From an uncultured Prevotellaceae bacterium (GTDB lineage Bacteria > Bacteroidota > Bacteroidia > Bacteroidales > Bacteroidaceae), in NCBI GenBank assembly GCA_946187025.1, contig CAMHPM010000147.1, positions 1 through 5,123 on the forward strand: 5,123 nt of DNA, written 5' to 3'. The position numbers were made by a program, and so were the translations under genes. A model generated the notes under the pieces. The model saw only the letters and a program-made list of their open reading frames with translations. It had not been told where the DNA came from and made no database searches. Shown here in pieces: positions 1-5,123 of the stretch (the first letter of the stretch is position 1; every line of letters begins with the position of its first letter).

Positions 1-1101
1 GTAGTTGAGGTTTGTCGTGAACGTGGCGTTGTCGTCCCACGATGCTGTCAGTGCACCAAAGACTGTGCCATAGTAGTCGGTGCCGGCTCCGTATGGGTTG
101 TGGCTCACTACTACCATCTTGCCCCGGCAGTCGGCAAGCGATGTCGTGGCTTGCAGTTGTTGCAGCACATATTGTCGGTTTTGTTGCAGGTAGGTGCGTA
201 TGCTGGTGCGCCACATCTGGCTGTAGTCAGTGCTGCCCGATGCGTTTTCTTTTTGCAGGTTGATAAATACGGTTTCGGTGGGGTTTTGCTTGAGGAATGT
301 GACGATGGTGTCCATGGCGTCGCGCCATTTCACTCCTGTTGCTATGATGCCGTGGTAGATCTCGAGGTTGGCCAGTGCTATTTCGTTTTCGGACGATGCG
401 TTGTAGCGTGGTCGCAGGTCGAATGCCCGTATTCCTGCTTTCAGCTGTTGGCCTATGCTGAGTGTCTGTGTCTGTGCCATGGATGTGCTGACTGCGCTGG
501 TGGCCGAGTCGTGTGTGCCTGGAAGTGTGAGCATGTTGGCACGCAGGCGGCTTGGCAGTGTGGCCATCCAGCACGATGGTCTTGCTTTGGCGGCATCTAT
601 GGTGTAGTGGCACACAAAGGTGTTTTGTATGCGGCGTATGGGTGTGGGGTCCGACATGGTGAGGTACTGGCCTTCGTCGTAGAGCAGTGTTATGTCGATG
701 CCTTTTGTCAGGTTGGTGATGATGTCGATTGGCAGGCTCACACTGGTCTGGCCTGGCTCGATGTCGAGCCTGGCCACGTCGCTGGCGTTGGCCGATGCCA
801 CGGTGTATGGTTTCATCGTGTTGTTGATGGTAAGTCGTTGTCCGCCTGTTGCTTTTATAAACACGGCGTCAACCTTGTGGTTTTGTGCGAAGCTTGCGAA
901 ATCCACTTCGATACATGTCTGTGGCCGGCTGAATGTGATGGAGTCGGCTGTGGTGTCGTCGGGCAGGCTGAGTGTGAGGCCCGGCTGTAGCAGGCGGCAC
1001 TGGTAGATGCCGTCGCGGCACACATAGACCGAGTCGTCGGTGGTGACGGCCGTCAGGGGCAGGGCCATCAGGGCGGTGATGATTATGAGAAGTATCCGCA
1101 T
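1..1101 (-). CDS. Secreted PI-PLC X-domain phospholipase, 3' end outside window
   Basis: I translated the minus strand by hand from the ATG at 1101. It gives 367 residues with no stop, running off the left edge, so the C-terminus is missing. The start MRILLIIITALMALPLTA is a typical signal peptide without a lipobox cysteine, so export to the periplasm or surface is expected. Residues about 20-175 are a beta-rich segment I do not recognise. The PLC X domain begins near residue 180: LTLPGTHDS holds the likely catalytic His197 and Asp198, GIRAFDLR ends at Arg230, and YHG gives the second catalytic His250. FLKQNPTETVFINLQKE and the later W-D-D-N stretch (about 354-357) also fit bacterial PI-PLC. 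Known members cleave phosphatidylinositol, and some cleave GPI anchors, by in-line attack giving a cyclic inositol phosphate. The last catalytic Asp of the family should lie beyond the window. The substrate is unknown. The fold assignment is strong; activity is inferred. Confidence 0.88.
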   Translation of the reverse strand, partial: MRILLIIITALMALPLTAVTTDDSVYVCRDGIYQCRLLQPGLTLSLPDDTTADSITFSRPQTCIEVDFASFAQNHKVDAVFIKATGGQRLTINNTMKPYTVASANASDVARLDIEPGQTSVSLPIDIITNLTKGIDITLLYDEGQYLTMSDPTPIRRIQNTFVCHYTIDAAKARPSCWMATLPSRLRANMLTLPGTHDSATSAVSTSMAQTQTLSIGQQLKAGIRAFDLRPRYNASSENEIALANLEIYHGIIATGVKWRDAMDTIVTFLKQNPTETVFINLQKENASGSTDYSQMWRTSIRTYLQQNRQYVLQQLQATTSLADCRGKMVVVSHNPYGAGTDYYGTVFGALTASWDDNATFTTNLNY

Positions 1102-1202
1102 AGATAGACGAGTGCTAATGCAAGTATGACGACGAAGATTGCTATGAGGATGTTTCCCCACATGAATTGTCGGTTTGAACGGTATAGCTTACTGTTGCGC
1201 AT
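1083..1202 (-). CDS. Possible 39-residue single-span membrane peptide
   Basis: This short frame starts at ATG 1202 and stops at TAA 1085-1083. It has a basic, polar N-terminus (MRNSKLYRSNRQF) and then one long hydrophobic stretch, WGNILIAIFVVILALALVYL, at about residues 15-34, ending in CGYFS. That is the pattern of a small inner-membrane protein with a positively charged cytoplasmic end. It begins 57 bases after the S41 peptidase stop and overlaps the phospholipase start by 19 bases in another frame, so translation of the two could be coupled. An internal ATG at residue 14 would give a shorter form. There is no recognisable family and no strong ribosome binding site, only an A- and C-rich leader. 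It could be a chance ORF; the clean transmembrane pattern and position argue for a real gene, at moderate confidence. Confidence 0.45.
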   Translation of the reverse strand: MRNSKLYRSNRQFMWGNILIAIFVVILALALVYLCGYFS

Positions 1203-1259
1203 GGGCTTTGGGGTTATGGTTGACGGGTTTTATGTGTCTTTTTGTTTGTATGTTTTTCT

Positions 1260-2909
1260 TTATTTTCCGAGTATCTTGTTGTATTGTTCCATGTCGGCCA
1301 GGATTTCCTGGGCCTTTTTCAGGTCAACATCTTGTTTGAGCGATTCCTGTATTGTTCCGGCTTCGTAGAAGTATCGTTTCACGATTTCTACTGCCATGAG
1401 CTGGCGTATGTCGTTTTCGTGCCTGTCGATTTCTGCGGCGAGGTTGTGTGTGAGTTTTGCCTCGAGGGCTTCGAATTCGGCTTTGGCATCGTCGTAGTAT
1501 CCTTCAAATTGTGCGGTCTTCTTCAGGTCTTGCAGCCGGCGGTCGCTGATGCGGTCGTAGGTGAATTTGGCATCGATTATCATCTGGCGGAATTCTTGGA
1601 AGTCGGCATCGGTTATTTTGAAGTCGGCCACGCTTGCCGGGCGGCTGTGTGTCTGGCAGTAGTGTGTGCCGTAGTTTATCAGCACATCGTCGTTCGACAG
1701 GTAATAGACGATGTTTTGCAGTGTGTCGTGGTGTACTTCCACATCGGGACGTATGCCGCGTCCGCTCATCACGGTGCGTCCGTTTCGTGTGTGGAAAATG
1801 CTGTCGGCTGCCGTCTCGCTGGTTTTTGTGGCGTTGGTGGCTGCATTGCGTTTCTGTTTGTAATCCACTTCCTGGATGCAGCGGCCGCTTGGTATGTAAT
1901 ATTTTGCGGTGGTGAGTTTCAGGCTTGTGTTGTATGCGAGGTCGCGGATGGATTGCACCAGGCCCTTGCCGTAGGTGCGTGAGCCTATCACCACGGCCCG
2001 GTCGAGGTCTTGCAGGCTGCCTGCCACGATTTCAGATGCTGAGGCCGACGAGCCGTTGACCAGCACCACGAGTGGCGTGATGGTGTCGAGCGGATTTTCG
2101 GTGGTGGCATATTCCGAGTGTGCCAGCTTCACTTTGCCGCGGGTCTCGACTATGGTGATGCCTTTCGGGACGAAGAGGTTGACTATCTTCACTGCTTGGT
2201 CGAGGGCGCCGCCGCCGTTGCCGCGAAGGTCGAACACGATGCTGGTCGCTCCTTGCTCTTTCAGGGCGATGATGGCGCGCCGCACATCGGGATAACAGTC
2301 GTTGGTGAATTGGTTGAGGTGTATGTATCCGCTCTGGCCTATCATGCCATAGTAGGGCACTGCAGGCAGTTTTATGTTCTGGCGTGTTATCTTTATTTCG
2401 CGTGGCTTTGCCTCTCCCGGACGCTTGTATTGCAGCAGGAATGTGGTGCCGGGCTCGCCTCGCAGCATGTCGCTCACCTGCGAGGTGGTCTTACCCTTGA
2501 GGTCGGTCTTGTCTATCTTCAGCAACACGTCGCCGGCTTGAAGGCCTGCCTCGGCTGCCGGCATTCCTTCGTAGGGCTCGGCTATGATGACCGTCGAGTC
2601 TTTCATCATGCGTATCATGCTGCCTATACCGCCATATTTGGCCTGGGTGAGCATCTTCAGGTCGGTCTGGTCTTCCTCGGTGTAGTACTCGGTGTAGGGG
2701 TCGAGGGCCTCGAGCATGGCGTCGATGCCTGTGGTCACCAGTTTCGACGCGTCGAGTGTATCGACGTAGTATGCGTCGAGGGTCTGGTATATCTGATGGA
2801 ATATGTCGAGTTGCTTGATGACGTCGGAGGCGTGGTTGTCCTGGCTGTAGAGGGGGGTCCACAGTGCCGACCCTATCAGCATGACTGATGCTATGATGTT
2901 TTGTTTCAT
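1260..2909 (-). CDS. S41 C-terminal processing peptidase with PDZ domain
   Basis: The 549-residue protein is a tail-specific (C-terminal processing) serine peptidase. It begins with a signal peptide (about residues 1-22, ending near LYSQ), so it should act in the periplasm. An N-terminal helical segment (30-85) precedes a PDZ domain at about 90-165, with GIGSMIR and PAAEAGLQAGDVLLKID. The S41 core follows, with FDLRGNGGG at 226-234 and VLVNGSSASASE holding the predicted nucleophile Ser290. Lys315 in TYGKG is 25 residues later, as in known CTPs, and Gln319 matches the third catalytic position of CtpB-type enzymes. YYIPSGRCIQ and GRGIRPDVEV close the core. The roughly 150-residue helical C-terminal extension (400-549) is in line with long Bacteroidota members. 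Family substrates are protein C-termini and cell-wall enzymes or their regulators; the target here is unknown. The ATG at 2909 fits the signal peptide and a leader of about 18 bases after the promoter. It is likely the first gene of the minus-strand operon. Confidence 0.96.
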   Translation of the reverse strand: MKQNIIASVMLIGSALWTPLYSQDNHASDVIKQLDIFHQIYQTLDAYYVDTLDASKLVTTGIDAMLEALDPYTEYYTEEDQTDLKMLTQAKYGGIGSMIRMMKDSTVIIAEPYEGMPAAEAGLQAGDVLLKIDKTDLKGKTTSQVSDMLRGEPGTTFLLQYKRPGEAKPREIKITRQNIKLPAVPYYGMIGQSGYIHLNQFTNDCYPDVRRAIIALKEQGATSIVFDLRGNGGGALDQAVKIVNLFVPKGITIVETRGKVKLAHSEYATTENPLDTITPLVVLVNGSSASASEIVAGSLQDLDRAVVIGSRTYGKGLVQSIRDLAYNTSLKLTTAKYYIPSGRCIQEVDYKQKRNAATNATKTSETAADSIFHTRNGRTVMSGRGIRPDVEVHHDTLQNIVYYLSNDDVLINYGTHYCQTHSRPASVADFKITDADFQEFRQMIIDAKFTYDRISDRRLQDLKKTAQFEGYYDDAKAEFEALEAKLTHNLAAEIDRHENDIRQLMAVEIVKRYFYEAGTIQESLKQDVDLKKAQEILADMEQYNKILGK

Positions 2910-2933
2910 GTCGGTATGATTCGTTTAATGCCA

Positions 2934-2941
2934 CAAAGTTA
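2934..2941 (-). promoter_or_regulatory. Bacteroidota -7 promoter element for the S41 peptidase operon
   Basis: On the minus strand this reads TAACTTTG, an exact match to the Bacteroidota -7 consensus TAnnTTTG, 24 bases upstream of the ATG. The expected transcript start near 2927 would leave a leader of about 17 bases. I see no clear TTTG -33 element at the usual spacing, so the promoter may be weaker or activator-dependent. The element overlaps an inverted repeat, AAAGTT-ACG-AACTTT, at 2935-2949. Confidence 0.65.
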
Positions 2942-3017
2942 CGAACTTTTGCCGAATTATCTACACTTAATCCGAAAGAATTGTGTGGCACCGCCTGTTT
3001 TTGTGTGGTGGCATCGG

Positions 3018-3058
3018 AAAAAATGAGTGCGTAGTCGCAGGCCTGAGAGTGCGCACTC
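3018..3058 (-). terminator. Possible leftward intrinsic terminator upstream of the S41 promoter
   Basis: On the minus strand, GAGTGCG (from 3058-3052) can pair with CGCACTC (from 3031-3025). One base later comes a run of six T (complement of 3023-3018). The loop is long, at 20 bases, though it can fold further around AGGCCT. This would stop leftward transcripts coming from the plus-strand gene before they reach the S41 promoter. The evidence is weak because the stem comes from the tandem repeat itself. Confidence 0.25.
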
Positions 3059-3112
3059 GCGGGCCCGTGACTGCGCACTCGCAGCATCGCGAGTGCGCAC
3101 TCGTGAAAACGA
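3025..3112. repeat. Four-unit 22-base tandem repeat with a palindromic core
   Basis: Units start at 3025, 3047, 3069 and 3091, exactly 22 bases apart. Each begins with a 12-base core related to GAGTGCGCACTC, a perfect palindrome. Cores 2 and 4 are perfect, core 3 has one change (GACTGCGCACTC) and core 1 has two (GAGTGCGTAGTC). The first three cores are followed by CGC. The rest of each unit is more variable (for example AGGCCTGA and GGGCCCGT). The array lies between two divergent promoters, about 85 bases from the leftward and 45-70 bases from the rightward promoter elements. The sequence shows the repeats; a role as an iterated operator is inference. It could instead be a dispersed intergenic repeat or a source of RNA or DNA hairpins. 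Confidence 0.85.
3072..3099. repeat. 11-bp perfect inverted repeat with 6-base loop
   Basis: TGCGCACTCGC (3072-3082) and its exact complement GCGAGTGCGCA (3089-3099) flank the loop AGCATC. It spans the third and fourth tandem units and would form a stable GC-rich hairpin in single-stranded DNA or RNA. There is no T-run after it on the plus strand, so it does not look like a rightward intrinsic terminator. Confidence 0.7.
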
Positions 3113-3157
3113 ATAGCGGCAGATGCCTTGCCGCCATGTATAAATCCGGCTGTTTCG

Positions 3158-3189
3158 TTTGGCGGTTCGATGAATAATTCGTAACTTTG
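3158..3189 (+). promoter_or_regulatory. Complete Bacteroidota promoter (TTTG-N20-TAACTTTG)
   Basis: TTTG at 3158-3161 and TAACTTTG at 3182-3189 are 20 bases apart, matching the -33/-7 consensus of the Bacteroidota primary sigma factor. Initiation is expected near 3195-3197, giving a leader of about 18-20 bases before the ATG at 3215. That leader is AT-rich and lacks a Shine-Dalgarno sequence, as is usual in this phylum. The 12 bases TTCGTAACTTTG (3178-3189) also occur at the divergent S41 promoter. Confidence 0.8.
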
Positions 3190-3214
3190 CGCCATAAATC
3201 ATAAACCAGAACAC

Positions 3215-4975
3215 ATGACCCGATTCAACTGGCAACAGACATACACCGACCTCCACACCACCGATGCCCTTGCGACACACCGGCCTGTCATCGGAATCAC
3301 CGGCAACTATGCCGACCAGACCCTCACCCTGGCCGAGGGCTACTACCGCTCGGTGCTCGAAGCCGGAGGCATACCGGTCGTCATCCCACCTTATGAGCAT
3401 ACCGATGCGCTCATGGCTCAGCTCGACGGCATCGACGGTATCATATTCAGCGGCGGAGGCGACATAAATCCTCTGTATCTCGACGAGCAGCCAATACCAC
3501 AGCTGCACGGCATCACACCCATTCGCGACAGGCAGGAACTGCTGCTCGCACGTCTGGCCTACGACCGCCAGCTGCCAATGCTCGGAATATGCAAAGGCAT
3601 ACAAGTCATTGCTGCTGCTTTGGGTGGCACGCTCTATCAGGACCTCGCCACACAGAAAGAAGGCGTGACTGTGAAACACAGCCAGGACCTGGCACGTACC
3701 GAGGCCTCGCACACCATCAACATCAGCCCCGACACATTATTATATAATATATATGGGGCCGAAGAGATAGCAGTCAACTCCTTCCACCATCAGGCAGTGA
3801 AGGAGGCGCCGGCCGGCTTCCGTGTCAGCGCGCTGAGTCCCGACGGAGTCATCGAGGCCATCGAGTCGACCGAGTGGAAATCGGTCATCGGCGTGCAGTG
3901 GCATCCCGAGTGTTTCATACTCGGCGCCGACCGCAGCCACATGCCGCTTTTCGAGTGGCTCGTGGGCGAGGCACGTTCGTTCAGCGAAGCCAAACAGCTG
4001 CACAGCCACACACTCACGCTCGACTCCCACTGCGACACACCCATGTTCTTCGACCAGGACATCGACTTCACGCGTCGCGACCCACGCCTGCTGGTTGACC
4101 TACACAAGATGACCGAAGGCCACCTCGACGCATCAATCATGGTGGCATACCTCAAGCAGGAAGCACGCGACGAAGCATCGCTCCATGCTGCAACAGCGAA
4201 GTCCGACTCCATCCTCAGCCAGATAGAAGCCATGGTGGAGCGCACCCAGGGCCGCGCCGCCATTGCCCGCACACCGGCCGACCTCTATCGCAACAAGCGC
4301 GAAGGCAGGAAATCAATCATGATGGGCATCGAAAACGGATATGCCATCGGACGCGACATCAGCCTAGTCGGCCATTTCCGCAGCCGTGGCGTGGTGTATA
4401 TGACCCTCTGCCACAATGGCGACAACGACATCTGCGACTCGGCACGTGGCAACAACGAACACGGCGGAGTGAGCACATTCGGTGCCGACGTGATACGCGA
4501 GATGAATCGCCTCGGCATGATGGTCGATCTCTCCCATGCCAGCGAGCAAAGCTTCTACGACGCCATCGACATAAGCCAGCTGCCAATCGTGTGCAGCCAC
4601 TCGTCGGCACGAGCCCTCTGCGACCATCCGCGCAACCTCACCGACGACCAGATGCGCCGGCTGGCCGCTACCGGCGGTGTCGCACAAGTCACATTCTACA
4701 ACGGATTCCTACGCACCGACGGCCAAGCCACCATCGAGGATGCCGCACGCCATCTCGACCACATGGTCCGTGTCATGGGTATCGACCACGTAGGCATCGG
4801 CACCGACTTCGACGGCGACGGCGGAGTGCCGGGCCTCGCATCCGCATCCGAACTCATCAACTTCACACGCCAGCTCCTGCTACGCCGCTACTCACCCCAA
4901 GACCTCGAACTCATCTGGGGCGGCAACTTCCTACGCGTCATGCAAGCCTGCCAGTCAGCAACCATCAACCCATAA
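3215..4975 (+). CDS. Fused peptidase C26 (gamma-glutamyl hydrolase type) and M19 dipeptidase
   Basis: This 586-residue protein joins two hydrolases. Residues about 24-250 are a class I amidotransferase-like C26 domain. They include FSGGGDINP (78-86), the nucleophile elbow GICKG with Cys126, the loop NSFHHQ (188-193), and WHPE with His230 and Glu232 completing the triad. The family includes gamma-glutamyl-GABA and folyl-polyglutamate hydrolases, which cut gamma-glutamyl bonds. After a short linker, residues about 266-580 are an M19 renal-type dipeptidase. The metal ligands appear complete: His272 and Asp274 (DSHCDTP), bridging Glu373 (GIENG), His441 (LSHAS) and His462 (CSHSS). Arg473 and Asp531 (GTDFDG) match the substrate and catalytic positions. 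There is no signal peptide, so it should be cytoplasmic. I infer stepwise breakdown of gamma-glutamyl peptides such as glutathione: glutamate is removed first, then the freed dipeptide (such as Cys-Gly) is cleaved. Peptidoglycan-derived peptides are an alternative. The start is supported by the promoter and an in-frame stop just upstream. Confidence 0.94.
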   Translation: MTRFNWQQTYTDLHTTDALATHRPVIGITGNYADQTLTLAEGYYRSVLEAGGIPVVIPPYEHTDALMAQLDGIDGIIFSGGGDINPLYLDEQPIPQLHGITPIRDRQELLLARLAYDRQLPMLGICKGIQVIAAALGGTLYQDLATQKEGVTVKHSQDLARTEASHTINISPDTLLYNIYGAEEIAVNSFHHQAVKEAPAGFRVSALSPDGVIEAIESTEWKSVIGVQWHPECFILGADRSHMPLFEWLVGEARSFSEAKQLHSHTLTLDSHCDTPMFFDQDIDFTRRDPRLLVDLHKMTEGHLDASIMVAYLKQEARDEASLHAATAKSDSILSQIEAMVERTQGRAAIARTPADLYRNKREGRKSIMMGIENGYAIGRDISLVGHFRSRGVVYMTLCHNGDNDICDSARGNNEHGGVSTFGADVIREMNRLGMMVDLSHASEQSFYDAIDISQLPIVCSHSSARALCDHPRNLTDDQMRRLAATGGVAQVTFYNGFLRTDGQATIEDAARHLDHMVRVMGIDHVGIGTDFDGDGGVPGLASASELINFTRQLLLRRYSPQDLELIWGGNFLRVMQACQSATINP

Positions 4976-5030
4976 GCGTTAAGTATCACCAACCCATAAG
5001 CGTTAAGTATCACCAATCCATAAGCGTCAG
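4966..5030. repeat. 24-base tandem repeat starting inside the end of the dipeptidase gene
   Basis: Two identical 24-base units begin at 4966 and 4990. A third copy from 5014 is broken off after about 15 bases, where CATAAGCGT runs into CAG. The conserved core is CCATAAGCGTTAAGTATCAC. The first unit contains the last codons and the TAA stop of the dipeptidase gene, so the gene terminus is itself part of the repeat. The third copy merges into the hairpin repeat that follows. Confidence 0.85.
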
Positions 5031-5053
5031 TGCTGTGAGGTTTCCCCTCACAG
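5021..5053. repeat. 33-base hairpin repeat, copy 1
   Basis: This begins TAAGCGTCAG and ends in the inverted repeat CTGTGAGG-TTTCC-CCTCACAG (5033-5053), an 8-bp stem with a 5-base loop. It differs from copy 2 by one base (T at 5031 against C at 5101). No T-run follows on either strand, so a standard intrinsic terminator is unlikely. It is the only hairpin close behind the dipeptidase gene, however, and could stabilise the 3' end of the mRNA. Confidence 0.75.
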
Positions 5054-5090
5054 CCAAGGTTTCCCCCCGCAACCACCAATTATCCACCAT

Positions 5091-5123
5091 TAAGCGTCAG
5101 CGCTGTGAGGTTTCCCCTCACAG
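5091..5123. repeat. 33-base hairpin repeat, copy 2, at window edge
   Basis: It matches copy 1 at 32 of 33 positions and starts 70 bases after it. The same hairpin arms CTGTGAGG and CCTCACAG are present. The copy ends exactly at the window edge, so more units may follow. The 37 bases between the two copies contain a degenerate echo of the repeat (AAGGTTTCCCCCCGCAACCA, 5056-5075), which suggests decayed repeat units rather than unique spacers. Confidence 0.75.

Noticed and set aside
100..990. Long plus-strand frame of 296 residues
   Set aside because: It lies opposite the PI-PLC gene, is rich in Cys, Val and Gly as expected of an antisense frame, and shows no domain. The minus-strand frame has clear PI-PLC motifs.
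2981..3008. Short direct repeat TTGTGTGG, 20 bases apart (2981-2988 and 3001-3008)
   Set aside because: Eight bases in two copies of low-complexity GT-rich sequence is not enough to call a binding site or target-site duplication; no mobile element lies between the copies.
2491..3195. Minus-strand frame of 234 residues overlapping the S41 start
   Set aside because: Its second half is an out-of-frame reading of the S41 coding sequence (Arg- and His-rich), and its first half reads through the repeat array.
2957..3712. Minus-strand frame of 251 residues spanning the intergenic region and the C26 domain
   Set aside because: Most of it is antisense to the well-supported C26-M19 gene, and it runs through the tandem repeat and both promoters. 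No family motif is seen.
4888..5079. Minus-strand frame with a repeating NAYGLVIL peptide
   Set aside because: The peptide periodicity comes directly from the 24-base DNA tandem repeat. The frame has no domain and overlaps the end of the dipeptidase gene.
5021..5123. Possible CRISPR array (33-base repeats with a 37-base spacer)
   Set aside because: Only two repeats are visible, the spacer contains a degenerate copy of the repeat, the neighbouring DNA is a different tandem repeat with a shared core, and no cas gene is present.

Overview
The window looks like chromosomal DNA from a Bacteroidales bacterium, probably a gut lineage with fairly high GC such as Muribaculaceae or a relative. The family placement is inference. 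The main clue is the promoter grammar: both intergenic promoters carry TAACTTTG, matching the Bacteroidota -7 element TAnnTTTG. One also has TTTG 20 bases upstream. Neither main start codon has a clear purine-rich Shine-Dalgarno sequence, which fits the same phylum. The protein families also fit: a long S41 peptidase with a PDZ domain, a secreted PI-PLC, and a fused C26-M19 enzyme.

Layout. From about 2941 down to base 1, the minus strand reads as a probable operon. It holds a signal-peptide-bearing S41 C-terminal processing peptidase (2909 to 1260), then a possible 39-residue single-span membrane peptide (1202 to 1083), then a secreted phosphatidylinositol-specific phospholipase C-like protein starting at 1101 and running off the left edge. 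The small ORF overlaps the phospholipase start by 19 bases. A divergent gene on the plus strand (3215 to 4975) fuses a class I amidotransferase-like peptidase C26 (gamma-glutamyl hydrolase type) to an M19 renal/membrane dipeptidase. Both of its active sites appear intact.

The space between the divergent genes (2910-3214) has no gene. It holds the two promoters, which share the 12-mer TTCGTAACTTTG. It also holds four units of a 22-base tandem repeat built on the palindrome GAGTGCGCACTC. After the dipeptidase stop codon the last 150 bases are almost entirely repeats. A 24-base tandem repeat begins inside the last codons of the gene, and a 33-base hairpin-bearing repeat occurs twice and reaches the window edge.

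Functionally, the minus-strand genes point to the cell envelope or periplasm (protein processing, inositol-lipid cleavage). The plus-strand enzyme looks cytoplasmic and suited to stepwise breakdown of gamma-glutamyl peptides. No complete mobile element, RNA gene or defence system is visible. The most unusual items are the 22-base palindromic repeat array, the two-step peptidase fusion, the overlapping small ORF and the repeat cluster at the right edge.
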